Positions 11,461 through 22,428 of a DNA stretch of 64,000 nucleotides are shown piece by piece; positions within the stretch are counted from its first letter, which is position 1; the number at the start of each line of letters is the position of its first letter. The notes beneath the pieces are model-generated. The model saw only the letters and a list, made by a program, of their open reading frames with translations, was not told the origin of the DNA and made no database searches. Position numbers and translations under genes: made by a program. Source of the DNA: Puccinellia tenuiflora (Eukaryota; Streptophyta; Magnoliopsida; Poales; Poaceae); contig QRDG01000393.1 in NCBI GenBank assembly GCA_012064385.1, positions 850,846 through 914,845 of the forward strand, in the 5' to 3' direction.

Positions 11461-13361
11461 TTTGTTTTTTTTTTGTTTTTCAGCCTCACTGGTAGGAGCA
11501 ACACTCTATATTACAAATGGATCATCACACTTTTTTATACACATAACTCACATAAACTAATACATGAAGTATAAAAGAAAGAATGCATAATCGAGCGTTG
11601 TGTGGAAACAATGTAGAACATGTGGCAAGCCACACATCACACTAACTCAATGATCAAGCAAACTATATGTCAATAAAAATGGCACCATGTCATGTAATGT
11701 AATGATGGATGTTGCATGGCAATGTATCTTAGAATGGCTATGGAAATGCCATGGTAGGTAGGTATGGTGGCTGTTTTGAGGAAGATAATTGTCTTATGTG
11801 TAGGAGAACAAGAGGAAATTCTCCCACAGGGTTGGATGTATTGGCCAAGTATGCACCAATCTCAATGTGACAGAGGGCATTACACATCACCGAAGAGGCT
11901 AGCAAAATATGGAGGTGGAGGTGCCAAAAACCAAAACTCAACAATGCATTTCGTATATTGCAAACAACTAGCAGTTTCAATGTTCCACAAATGGTTCGAA
12001 ACACCCCGAGAGGGATCGTGGCGGCGACACAAGTGCCCCGTTGGCTTCCCCGACCGTTGCAGTAACTACCCACTAGGAACTTCTTTTCAACTGAGCAGAA
12101 TTCATAATGCAAAAACATTGTTGACTTAGGCTGTTTAGTTCAGAAAAGTACGGCTCCACGCTTTACTAAGACGTCTCCACTAATCAGCTCTAACACCATT
12201 TACCAACACATTTTAACCATTAGTTATTTTAATGCCTCAAAACAATTGCAGAGTATCAAATTATCCACATAGTGATCTACAAGACTATGCAGGTTTTTTC
12301 TATTTCATACCGCTACCACATGCATAGCATTTTATCGTTCTAACACATTAACCAAGCATCCAAAACAACTCTCCAATAAATATAAGTGAAGATCAAGAGA
12401 GTTTAACAACAACAACTAGCAGCTCTAAACAAGATAAAAACTAAAAGCGAGAGCTTACTAGCAAACAGAGCGTGTCTCTCTCCCACACAAGATAGATAGG
12501 ATCCAACATTGCATATGACCTGCAAACAAAGCAAAACAAACTGATGCTCCAAGAAATAGCACTTAATATGCAAAGTGATAAAAACTTAGATTCAACGAAG
12601 ACGACCTGATGGTTGTCGATGAAGAAGAGTGGATGCCTTGGGCATCCCCAAGCTTAGACGCTTGAGTCTTTTTGAATGTCTAGGGGGATGCCATGGGGGC
12701 ATCCCCAAGCTTGTGCCTTTGCCCATCCATCACTTTCTTTCATAATCCTCTCTCATGGAACTTAAAAACGCACTTCACATAAAACTTTTCATAAACTGAT
12801 TAGAGAGTTAGTTCCCATAAAATAAAATTCACTTGGGTTCCACTAAGAAAAATTGCACAAACTTGATTTAACATTGACTACTGTATACTAAGCCTTTGTG
12901 ACACCTTTCCACAAAAAGAAACCACAAAGAAAGCTCATATAAGAGACAACGCAAATAAAGGCAGAATCTGTCAAAACTGGACAGTCTGTAAAGATCTATT
13001 TTTTAGAGGCACTTACGTAGCTCAAATCAGAAAACTTAAAACTAATGAAAGATAGATAAAAGTATAAGGCTTGCTGCCAAACATTTCCAGAAAAAGTTAA
13101 CATTCTGGGATTTTTCGAGATTTTCTACAACAGGAGCTCAGAATCTGTTTCTGGACAGCAAAACAAAACTCGCAATTTCTATGCATTAGAGGCTAATTCT
13201 TGGCACATTATTTTAGGAGATTGGACTCATTCGATCTCTTTTTGGTTTACACAAGAAAAACAAAATATTTTTATACCAAAACCCTAAACCCAATTTCAGG
13301 GTATCTAGCAGTAAAGGGAAAACGTCTATATAACCCCCACAACTATCAGGTTTTGGACGCG
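11461..13361 (-). other. Non-coding Athila-like interior, fragmentary
   Basis: There is no credible gene. The stretch 12600-13220 is similar to the interior of element I (6700-7320), including two CATCCCCAAGCTT motifs near 12645 and 12699 and a shared AGAGGCACTTACGT segment. The boundaries with remnant J and with the host DNA before the solo LTR at 13362 could not be fixed by eye. Confidence 0.5.
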
Positions 13362-14405
13362 TGATATCCCATAAGTATAGGGGATCGCAATAGTCTTCGC
13401 GGGTAGTGGACACAATTAATTGATTCGACACAAGGGGAGCCAAAGAATTCTTAGAGGTCTTCGTAGCTGAGTTGTCAATTCAGCCACACCTGGAGAAGCA
13501 CAAGCAACACAAGAGGGGTGAAAGTAGCAGCGATTTGAGAATAGTAGTAACAGTAACACGAAAGCAGTGATGGTGGAAAATGGACCGGGGTTCATAGTTT
13601 CACTAGAGGTAACTCTCTTAAGCAAATAATCATGCATTGGGTGAACAAATTATAGTTGGGCAATTGACATAATTGCACTAATTAGTTATGACAAAGAAAC
13701 CTAGTTAATGAATCATACGTAGGCATGCGTTCCGTATATAGTTGTATCTACTCGCAATGAGAATTTGCACAACATCTTTTGTCCTGCTATCCTGTTTCTG
13801 CCAGTCCTATAAAGGAACGTATGGCAATTAAGGTGCTCCTTTTAATAGAGCACCGGAGCAAGCATTAACATTCAGTGAACACATGTAATCCTCAAGTTAC
13901 TAACCATCCCCATTGATGTCCATGTTTCTGTCACTCGCGGTCGCTGGTTCCAGACCAGTAACATGTGCATACAACTTGTAGATACGATCTAAGCAACAAT
14001 TATATTCATGCAAACATAACGCGCCCAAATCGAAGATCACTTTGCATATTAAGTGCTATTTCTTGGAGCATCAGTTTGTTTTGCTTTGTTTGCGGGTCCA
14101 AGGGGGCCGCGGCCAGGGGTCGCCCCTGGCCTGTGTGGGTTCCCCGGAGCTGTCCTTCGGACTCCGGTCTTCATTTGTTCAATAAAAAATCCCCGTAAAT
14201 TTTCGTCCAATTTCGAGAATATTTCCAGAAGTAACTTTCTGCAACAAAAATAGCACAAAAACAGGGAACTGGCACTGGCATTTTGTCAACAGGTTAGTCT
14301 AATAAAATGCCTCAAAATGATATAATAAGATAGTATAAACATGTGACATTGATATAAAACAAGTATGGAACAATCAAAAATTATTGATACGTTTGACACG
14401 TATCA
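13362..14405 (-). mobile_element. Solo LTR K, Athila/WHAM-like
   Basis: A 1044-bp LTR, minus orientation. On the minus strand it starts TGATACGTGTCAAACGTATC and ends in CATAAGGGATATCA-like sequence (TGATATCCC on the plus strand at 13362). The 5-bp duplication ACGCG flanks it (13357-13361 and 14406-14410), with no interior, so it is a solo LTR. It contains a 57-bp segment (14037-14093) that is an inverted copy of 12527-12583. The start is a form I recognise from Pooideae Gypsy elements. Confidence 0.82.
14037..14093. repeat. 57-bp inverted copy of 12527-12583
   Basis: The sequence around GCTATTTCTTGGAGCATCAG is the exact or near-exact reverse complement of 12527-12583. It interrupts the LTR-like sequence on both sides. 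Confidence 0.8.
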
Positions 14406-15200
14406 ACGCGGCACCCCCTCAACTCTAATGTGGTATACTTAACCCCCTTAACTATCTAAAAACGGACAATTCACCCCCTCTGCATCTGGTAAGCTATTTT
14501 TCACAGTTGTTTTCCTGAGGTGGCACGTCCCAATACCAGGATTGTTTCCTCTCTCCCTTCCCATCTTCTTGCCAACAGCTCCCGACTGCCGCAATGGAAG
14601 ACCGCCGCCGCACCAACTCCATGGACGCCCCCGTACCAGACTGGGCAGTTGAAAAGCTCCACCTCGACCTTCTCTTCCTCCTCGTCTCATCAATTTACTC
14701 GACGAGCTTGAAAATTATCCGCCTCCGACCGAGCTCCACCGCATTCGATTCGCCGCCCGCTGTTCCTCCATCCTTGCCGTATACTCCATTGTCCTCACGG
14801 TGTGCTCGTAGTCCTCCCCGACCCAACAGTGGTCGTTTTTGTGCACCGTAGCATCCGGGCGACAAGGGATGCCGCACGCCTCTACTCCGGTGATCACCGA
14901 CATCGTGCCCCATGACCATTTGGTCTGCCTCCCCGCGTCGGCGGGTCGCCTTACTAGCGATCCAGTCTGCCATGCCTCCGCCACCCGCCGCCGCTGCCTC
15001 AGCTGCTCTCCGCCGCGAGGACCTCATCCGTATCATCTCCCCGCTCCGCTCCTTGCTCGCCGCGACGCCCTACGTGGCCCCAGAGGGTTCCTCCACCTCC
15101 ATCAAATCCTTCCTAACCTCCCTCCTCCCGTCCTCCTCTCAACAACCCTCGACGGGCGGGGCCGGCAGGAGGCCGTGGACCTCCTCCTCTTCTGTGCGGC
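14406..15200. other. GC-rich gene-like segment, unidentified
   Basis: It begins with short degenerate units of the AACCCCCTTAACTATC type that also occur just left of the solo LTR (13330-13350), so they form one host sequence split by it. From about 14590 the sequence is GC-rich with grass-exon-like composition and open frames of 60 to 110 codons in several frames. None of these is recognisable or has a clear start and stop context. The 3' side is cut by an LTR at 15201. A captured gene fragment inside a DNA transposon is possible but unproven. Confidence 0.35.
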
Positions 15201-16262
15201 TGATAAGGGGTGGCCCGATCTTCTCAATGAGCGGTGGTAGATGGATGATGATGGTAGATAACTTGCGAGATTCCGACGAACTCTCCGGCTGCTCCCCTGT
15301 TGCCAATGCAATAGCTCTTCAACCCAATGGATATTCGCGACGCCTCACACCGATGCAACGTAGCCGCCGGCCACGAAGCGGTTTCTGCGATCTACTAATT
15401 CCCAATGGAACAACATATCACACTCAAACTTTGGTAGCAATAACCTCCAGATCGAAACAAAGTGGAGGGGTTGTATTCCTGATCGCAACAAAGAGGAACA
15501 CGGCAAAAGATGAATGCTTCTAGCAATCCAATCAAGGGTTTAAGCAAAAACGTGGTCTAACCTCATCTAGCCGCCGGCCTAGGCTATTTAAGGGAACCAA
15601 CCGACCTAGACTCAAAACCTAACTTGGTTTTGACTCAAACAGGTACAAACCGACCCAAAAAGTGGGTTCGGCTGAAAAACTGGCGCGCAGGCCGGGTTGG
15701 AGGCCGGCCTAGGATTTGCATGGCAGTCCGGCCGGCCTAGGCCGGGTTGGAGGCCGGGCTGAAGGCCGGTTGCTTCGGTAGTGTGCCCGGCCTAGGCCGG
15801 GCTGAGCCGGCCTTGTCTTCTGTGGAGGCCGGGTCCTTCGGGTGGTGAGCCGGCCTTGGGCGTGTTGGAGGCCGGGGGCTTCTGGCACATGGCCGGCCTT
15901 GCCGGGCTGAGGCCGGCCCAAGGCCGGGCTGTTTGAATCCTTCTTCTTCTTTCCTTGCGCAGTCCTCCCGCTCCTCCCTCGCGCCATAGGTGTCGTTGTG
16001 CTCCGATTCTTGCTGCTCCTCGGGTCCTCCTCCAATGCTTGTGTTATCAACAACCCTAATCATACACAAATGCATAGACTTAGGTAGTATAAGGTTCTCA
16101 TTATCACAAACATCATATTCAATTAAGAGTGAGTTCACCTGTTGTCCAAGTAACTTGGCACGAGCTGTTGTCATTGGTCCAATCCTCACTTCATTGGGCT
16201 TGTCTTGAGCAGCAACCTCATCAATAGAAGAAAATGGTAAAGGACTAGGGATGTCCTCATCA
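15201..16262 (-). repeat. 3' LTR of element L
   Basis: A 1062-bp LTR, read on the minus strand from TGATGAGGACATCCC (16262) to ACCCCTTATCA (15201). It is close to the element A LTR throughout, including the CCGGCC-rich block at about 15687-15945 and the LTR-encoded tail (GPMTTARAKLLGQQVN). The polypurine tract AAGGGGGGGAGGA is at 16263-16275. Confidence 0.88.
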
Positions 16263-18489
16263 TCCTCCCCCCCTTGAAAAGGCGTCGACCTCGACGCGTC
16301 AAGGTCTTCTCCAGCATATGGCATCAAATTAGCAACATTGAAAGTATTACTGACACCAAACTCAGTTGTAGGAAGATCTATCTTGTATGCATTATCATTT
16401 ATCTTGGCAAGAACCTTGAATGGACCATCACCCCGCGGCATCAACTTGGACTTGCGCTGAACAGGAAATCTGTCTTTACGAAAGTGCACCCAAACCATGT
16501 CGCCGGGCTGAAAGATCACCTCCCTTCTCTTTTTGTTGACACGAGCTGCATTGTACTTGCCTTTCTTCTCAATTGCCTCTTTAGTCTTCTCATGTATCTT
16601 CCTCACAAAATCTGCACGCTTCGATGCCTCCATGTTGACTCTCTCATGTAATGGAAGCGGCAACAAATCAAGCGGAGTAATGGGCTTGAAACCATACACC
16701 ACCTCAAACGGACATAGTTGTGTGGTAGAATGTACCGCCCTGTTATATGCAAACTCCACATGCGGCAAACAGTCTTCCCACTCACGCAAGTTCTTCTTGA
16801 TCATGGCTCGCAGCAACATTGATAGTGTGCGATTCACCACCTCCGTTTGGCCATCAGTTTGGGGATGACAAGTGGTACTGAACAGCAGCTTCGTTCCCAG
16901 CTTGCCCCAAAGTGTCTTCCAAAAATAGCTCATGAACTTGACATCTCGATCAGAAACAATCATCTTGGGTACTCCATGTAAGCGCACGATGTCCCTGAAA
17001 AACAGATTAGCAATATGCGACGCATCGTCGCTTTTGTGGCAGGCAATAAAGTTTGACATCTTAGAAAAACGATCCACTACCACAAAAATAGAATCATGGC
17101 CTCTCCTGGTTCTAGGCAATCCCAACACAAAATCCATGCTTATGTCCTCCCATGGAGTTGTAGGTGCAGGAAGAGGAGTATACAAACCATGAGGCTTCAA
17201 CTTGGACTTTGCCTTGTTGCAAGTGATGCAACGCTTAACAAACCTGTCCACATCCCGCCTCATCCTTGGCAAATAAAAGTGATCAGCGAACATCAGTAAC
17301 GTCTTCTCACGTCCAAAGTGTCCCATCAAACCGCCACCATGAGATTCCTGCAACAACAACAGCAAACGCACGGACGATTCTGGCACACATAATTTGTTAG
17401 CTCTAAACAAGTATCCATCATGCATATGGTATTTTTCCCAAGCTTTCACAGCAGAACACTTAGCAAAAGGCATGGAAAAATCAGTATCATTAGTATATAA
17501 ATCACGCAAACTCTCTAAACCAGGAACTTTAACATCTAAATGTGTCAAAAGCATGCTTTTCCTAGAGAGTGCATCAGCAACCACGTTTTCTTTCCCTTTC
17601 TTATACTTAATAATGTATGGGAAGGATTCAATGAACTCAACCCATTTAGCATGACGTTTATTCAAGTTAGATTGGCACTTCAAATATTTCAAAGCTTCAT
17701 GATCAGAATGTATGATAAATTCTTTTGGCCACAAATAATGTTGCCAAACCTCAAGAACACGAACAAGTGCATACAATTCTTTATCATAAACAGGATAGTT
17801 CAATTGTGCACCATTTAATTTCTCCGAAAAATATGCAATTGGTTTACCCTCTTGCATCAACACACCTCCTATTCCAATGCCACTAGCATCACATTCAATA
17901 TCAAATTGCTTATTGAAATTAGGAAGCATAAGCAAAGGTGCAGAAATTAAACAATGTTTCAGCTCATCAAAAGCGGCATCTTGGGCTGCGCCCCACACAA
18001 ACTCAACACCTTTTTTTGTTAAATCATTCAAAGGTGCAGCAATAGAACTGAAGTCTTTCACAAAACGTCTATAAAATCCAGCAAGACCAAGAAAGCTTCT
18101 TATTTGACTAATATTCATGGGAATAGGCCAATTTTTAATTGCTTCAATTTTAGATTCATCAACCTCTACTCCATGCTTAGAAACAACAAAACCCAGAAAT
18201 ATGACCTTATCTTTGCAAAAAGTGCATTTAGCAAGATTACTATATAGTTTATTATCACGCAACACTTGCAAAACTTGTCTAATATGATCAGTATGTTCAG
18301 ATTCATTGCAGCTATAAATCAATATATCATCAAAATAGACTACAACAAATTTACCAATGAAATGCCTCAAAACATGATTCATCAATCTCATGAAAGTACT
18401 AGGTGCATTAGTTAAACCAAAAGGCATCACTAACCACTCATATAAACCGAATTTTGTTTTAAAGGCAGTTTTCCATTCATCTCCTTCTT
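15737..18489 (-). pseudogene. pol of element L: partial RT, RNase H, integrase, tail
   Basis: One open minus-strand frame of about 915 codons. It enters at the RT segment MKEGDEWKTAFKTKFG and continues through LVMPFGLTNAPSTFMRLMN and the catalytic YFDD. RNase H follows (ECDASGIGIGGVL, YDKELYALV, HSDHEALKYL). Then come the integrase HHCC finger, the DDE core (SMDFVLGLP, SDRDVKF, the E near NRTLS) and the GPF module (DGPFKVL). The frame crosses the polypurine tract into the LTR and ends in the CCGGCC block. Everything upstream of mid-RT was lost, so it cannot make a full polyprotein. The GLYEWLVMPFGLTNAP segment fits CRM chromoviruses. Residues before MKEGDEW belong to the LTR of M. Confidence 0.85.
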
Positions 18490-19017
18490 TCATAAGGATC
18501 AAACCTGCGGATGATCCTAGAGTTTTGCCCGATCTTTCACAGCGAGACAACCAAGGTAATAATTCTCCCAATTACACGATGAACGCAAACCTGGAGGAGA
18601 GGAACGAATCCAGCAAGCAACATGATGAAGATCACCACGCCTCTAACCTGAGCACGATAATTCTCGATGAACGCAAGAACCCTCGCAGCGATATATATTG
18701 GATAATATGGCAGCGCCGTCCCCGGAGGGATGATACACCACAATCACACGTGATAGTTTAAACCTAATTTTCTGACCCCCTTCTAACTCGCAGCCCCTAA
18801 CCTTATATGGAGGTGAGGGGGCGCGACCGCACTGTAGTTACAGTGCGCGCTACAGTACCGCCCCACTAGTGGGCCACGCCCTAGTTGAGTTGGACAGGCC
18901 CATACTCAACTCTACTAATTATTTAAAACCAATTATTACAAATAATACTAATACAAAATATACTAGCTTGGCGGAGTCCTGAAATTGGGCTGCACCTCCT
19001 CCGTCATGCCCATATCA
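18490..19017 (-). repeat. 3' LTR of element M
   Basis: A 528-bp LTR, minus strand from TGATATGGGCATGACGG (19017) to GATCCTTATGA (18490); the expected terminal CA is changed. It contains a near-palindrome CGCACTGTAGTTACAGTGCG (18828-18847) next to a TATA-like CATATAAGG on the minus strand near 18801-18811. Confidence 0.85.
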
Positions 19018-20810
19018 TCCTCCCCCCCTTCAAAAAGCATTGTCCCCAACGCTTGAGGGTCTGCTCGAAAGGGTGGCGTGATGTCAACAAAATCAGCACG
19101 CGTCTTCTCCATCGTCAAGTCTTGCTTGCCTTCCTCACCACATCCTCCCGCTCGGCCTGCTCGACTTGATACAGTCTTGGGCGGCTGCATCTCTTTCCTT
19201 CTCCACATGAGCTTGGACCTAGGCGCCACCATCTTCTTCTTCTCAACTCTTGCTGGAACCTCGTGTTGCTGAACATGAACCTGCTTTGCACGACCCTGCA
19301 CAAGATGCATAATGCCTGGGCCACACAACTGACGAACACGTCCATCCTTGCCTTTATGCACACGTACTGCTTCTCCAACAAAACGTTTCCGAGGTGTTCT
19401 CACAAAACTGTGGCTAACTACCCGCGGCACCATATGCATCGGAACACGATCAGCACCACCGTCATCAGTCTGAACACCCATGTCAACACGAACTGGAACA
19501 CATGCTGCAATATCCTTCCTCTCATCAATAAGAGGCTTGTCTTCAACTAGCTTGTCACCAACAAACACAGGCTTGTCATCTACATGCATGGTTGAATCAA
19601 TTTCTGTACCAACGCTCCTTGCATCATGCTCCACTTGCTGCAACTTAACTAACCGTTGTTTTGGTTCAGCTTTATGCAACTTCTCCTTGTGTATTACCAG
19701 CTCCACATCAGATTTAATTTGATCATCCTTCATAGGCTTCAAAATCTGTTGTTTACCATCATGCATAAAAGAATATGTATTTGCTCTCCCAGCATGAGTA
19801 ACATTGCGATCATACTGCCAAGGTCGACCAAGTAACAGCCCACACACCTCCAATGGCAATACATCGCACTCAACCTCATCAACATAGTCACCAACTGTAA
19901 ATGACACACGCACCTTATGAGTAACCTTCAGCATACCACAATTATTTAACCACTCCAGATGCTTAGGTTCAGGAATACGCCAAGTAGACAACCCTAATGC
20001 TGCCACCATTGCCTTTCTAATGCCATTAGTACAGCTACCACCATCAATCATGAGCTTGCAGTGTTTGCCTTTTATCATGCACTGAGTCTGAAATAAACTC
20101 CATCGCTGACACTTGTCAACTATTTTCCAAGCCTCATCATGTACCCTTTTGAGTTGCATATTCAGCCCACTCAAAGGTTCAACCTTTTCCACTGCAGTTT
20201 CAGCGCACACAACAACCTTATCAACATCAGAGTGCTTCGCTTCAGAAATTTTTGTAACTGCTGCGCTGATCGTTTGCACTGGAACTACTGCCTTCACACT
20301 CATTGCAGGAGGCGGAATAGACATAGCACTCTCCTTAGAACAAGGCTGCAGCCTCGTGGCAAATTCAGTCCTCCTCTGCACAATGTTTGTCAACTTCATA
20401 GGTTTAATACAAGGTTCCCTATGGTGAGGAGACTGAAAATAAGCACGCAAAAATTTAGTGAAATCATGCCAAAGCCCATATGTGCTTTCCTTCCCATGCC
20501 TCTCCTCAGTCCACCAACGAGCAACCTCCTCATCCACACGTCGGAGTGCAAGAAACACACGTGTAGGCTGATCCACTCGTTCCCAAGTATCACATCTGTG
20601 AAAACCCTGAAGCATAAGACTTTCCCATGACTCATATTCTTGAGCTGTTGCAACATGAGTAAGTCTCCACGTGACCTTCGATGCAACTAAAGTCACACCG
20701 TGCAATTTATCGAGATAGTCATTGAACACATCACCGGACCGTTCACCAGAAACACACCTCTTGCCATAAAAATCCCCCGGAAACGATTTGAAAAATCTGC
20801 CCATATTCAC
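18963..20810 (-). CDS. Gag-protease protein of element M
   Basis: An open frame of 615 codons that ends 55 bases inside the LTR. The first 170 residues are gag-like (SWESLMLQGF, ARWWTEE, FTKFLRAYF), analogous to the gag core of A. A retroviral-type aspartic protease region follows near residues 240-340, with CKLMIDGGSCTNG (D-G-G instead of the common D-S/T-G), LPLEVCGLLLGRPWQYDR and GRANTYSF. There is no CCHC zinc knuckle. A further 250 residues, ending in FRTPPS, match the partner protein of N but no domain I know; the best conserved part contains RKRFVGEAVRVHKGKDGRVR. The frame has no stop or shift, unlike nearly every other gene in the window. It probably makes particles or processes Gag, with RT and integrase from a helper. 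Confidence 0.75.
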   Translation of the reverse strand: MNMGRFFKSFPGDFYGKRCVSGERSGDVFNDYLDKLHGVTLVASKVTWRLTHVATAQEYESWESLMLQGFHRCDTWERVDQPTRVFLALRRVDEEVARWWTEERHGKESTYGLWHDFTKFLRAYFQSPHHREPCIKPMKLTNIVQRRTEFATRLQPCSKESAMSIPPPAMSVKAVVPVQTISAAVTKISEAKHSDVDKVVVCAETAVEKVEPLSGLNMQLKRVHDEAWKIVDKCQRWSLFQTQCMIKGKHCKLMIDGGSCTNGIRKAMVAALGLSTWRIPEPKHLEWLNNCGMLKVTHKVRVSFTVGDYVDEVECDVLPLEVCGLLLGRPWQYDRNVTHAGRANTYSFMHDGKQQILKPMKDDQIKSDVELVIHKEKLHKAEPKQRLVKLQQVEHDARSVGTEIDSTMHVDDKPVFVGDKLVEDKPLIDERKDIAACVPVRVDMGVQTDDGGADRVPMHMVPRVVSHSFVRTPRKRFVGEAVRVHKGKDGRVRQLCGPGIMHLVQGRAKQVHVQQHEVPARVEKKKMVAPRSKLMWRRKEMQPPKTVSSRAGRAGGCGEEGKQDLTMEKTRADFVDITPPFRADPQALGTMLFEGGEDDMGMTEEVQPNFRTPPS

Positions 20811-21171
20811 GGATTACTGTAGCACGGAGTATTGTAGGTAGCAGCAGTAGTGCAGTCCAGCAGGGATCTCTCCTTCGCTAAGTCCCGTCCTCTATTTTTT
20901 TTTTGCACACGCGTGCCTTTCCTGCCTGAGTCCACGCAGGTCACGCTGCTCCTCAGCAGATGAGATCAGATCGCGGTACTGTAGCTACAGTAGATCGCGA
21001 ATCTGTAGCACGTTCTCCTTCCTTCCTTGAATCTGCTAGCAGCCTCCACACAAATCGATCTAACCGGAAACCAATCTACACAAACGCAACAGCAATCTGC
21101 ACGAGCCTCCAAGCAAACTCTTCCCAATCAACTGAGATCGATCAACACAAACTCGCCGTGATCAACCCAGA
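20811..21171 (-). other. Leader of element M
   Basis: This lies between the primer site and gag on the minus strand. It contains the perfect palindrome CTGTAGCTACAG (20979-20990) and several ACTGTAGC copies. It lacks the paired TGCCGCGGCA motif found in the leader of N. Confidence 0.7.
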
Positions 21172-21183
21172 AATCTGATACCA
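21172..21183 (-). promoter_or_regulatory. Primer binding site of element M
   Basis: On the minus strand TGGTATCAGATT follows the residual LTR end TTATCA. It resembles the complement of the initiator tRNA-Met 3' end (TGGTATCAGAGC) with a changed tail, the same variant as in A and N. Confidence 0.75.
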
Positions 21184-21191
21184 CCTGATAA

Positions 21192-22428
21192 ATTTTGAAA
21201 GTCAGCCACATGGTGCGGGTAAATTTTGAAATAGGACCATACAAGGATTCCATTGAGTTTGATGGGGTTCCAATGACTGTTTGTCATCTATTATTGGGTC
21301 GGCCATGGCTCTTTGATCGCCATGTGCAACACAATGGCCATGCCAATACCTATCACTTGGAGTTCAAGGGCAAGAAAATTAATTTGCAGCCCATGTCACC
21401 GCAGCAAATCGTGAATGAGTCTCGTCAGAAGTAGAAGTGAATGTAGAACAGCCACCTGTACGAGAGAACAATGTAATAGCTGTGAGTGATACTATAACGA
21501 AAAGTGAGAGAGTGCCTAGTTTGCTTATATTAGCCACCAAAGAAGACATGAGAGAATTTAGTGAGGATCCTACAGCCATGCCTCTTGTGCTTATGTACAA
21601 AGGTGAGGTTTTAGTTTCTAATGATATGCAACCTGTTTCTCTTGGTGTGTCTAATGTTTTGCAGGATTATGGTGATGTGTTTCCGGAGGAGGTACCAGCA
21701 GGGTTGCCACCATTGCGTGGCATTGAGCATCAAATTGATCTCATTCCTGGCGCCACACTTCCCAACCGAGCACCATACAGGACCAACCCCGAAGAAACAA
21801 AAGAAATACAGAAACAAGTGCAAGCACTACTAGACAAAGGGTATATTCATGTCTCTCTTAGTCCTTGTGATGTTCCTGTTATTTTAGTGCATAAGAAAGA
21901 TGGTACATGGCGTATGTGTGTAGATTGTAGAGCTATAAACAACATCACTATTCGATATCGTCATCCTATTCCACGCTTAGAGGATATGCTAGATGAATTG
22001 AGTGGTGCTACTGTTTTCTCTAAAATTGATTTGCGTAGTGGATACCATCAAATTAGGATGAAAGAAGGGGATGAATGGAAAACTTCTTTCAAAACAAAAT
22101 TTGGTTTATATGAGTGGCTAGTGATGCCTTTTGGTCTTACTAATGCACCTAGTACATTCATGCGCTTAATGAATCATGTTTTGCCAGAGTTCATTGGTCG
22201 TTTTGTGGTTGTATACTTTGATGATATACTTATTTACAGCCGCACTGAATCTGAACATTGTGAACATCTTAGTCAAGTTTTGCAAGTGATGCGTGATAAT
22301 AAATTGTATGCTAATCTTGAGAAGTGCACATTTGCAAAAGATAAATTGATATTTCTAGGATACGTTGTATCTAAGCATGGGGTAGAAGTAGATTCATCTA
22401 GAATTGAAGCAATTCAAAACTGGCCTAT
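21192..22428 (+). pseudogene. Element D piece 1: protease end and RT
   Basis: This plus-strand chromovirus starts abruptly in the protease region (KVSHMVRVNF, then VCHLLLGRPWLFDR) at the junction with M. A one-base deletion near 21428 shifts the frame after NESRQK. The frame then runs through the linker (GVSNVLQDYGDVFPEEVP) and RT (RMCVDCRAINN, SKIDLRSGYHQIRM, LVMPFGLTNAPSTF, YFDDILIYS) to NWPI, where C is inserted with duplication CCTAT. It continues at 53090. Gag and the first half of the protease, including its catalytic Asp, are missing. The RT sequence fits CRM-like chromoviruses, close to A and E but distinct. Confidence 0.88.

Larger units (their letters stand above)
15201..18489 (-). 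mobile_element. Chromovirus L (CRM-like), 3' half
   Basis: A minus-strand element with its 3' LTR (15201-16262) and pol up to mid-RT. At 18489 it is interrupted by element M. The rest (RT start, protease, gag, 5' LTR) should lie right of M but is absent, because M is cut at 21191 and an unrelated plus-strand element follows. The 5 bases before the LTR are GCGGC, with no partner to compare. Confidence 0.85.
18490..21191 (-). mobile_element. Gag-protease-only LTR element M (5' LTR deleted)
   Basis: A minus-strand element inserted in the RT region of L. Its 3' LTR is 18490-19017, followed on the plus strand by the polypurine tract (19018-19030), one long gag-protease frame, a leader and a primer site at 21172-21183. 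The 5' LTR is reduced to TGATAA at 21186-21191. It is homologous over its length to N (53675-56828). No RT or integrase is present, and the identical architecture of N argues that this is the normal state of the family. Confidence 0.88.

Noticed and set aside
14594..14851. A host gene starting MEDRRRTNSMDAP
   Set aside because: The frame is short, no domain is recognisable, neighbouring frames are equally open, and the region is truncated by an LTR. Kept only as an unidentified gene-like segment.
15737..16262. Long Pro/Gly/Arg-rich C-terminus of the L pol frame as a real domain
   Set aside because: It is read-through of the LTR CCGGCC block. Only the GPMTTARAK tail before it is shared with relatives at the protein level.
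16274..18074. Plus-strand open frames across element L
   Set aside because: They are antisense shadows of the conserved pol gene on the minus strand.
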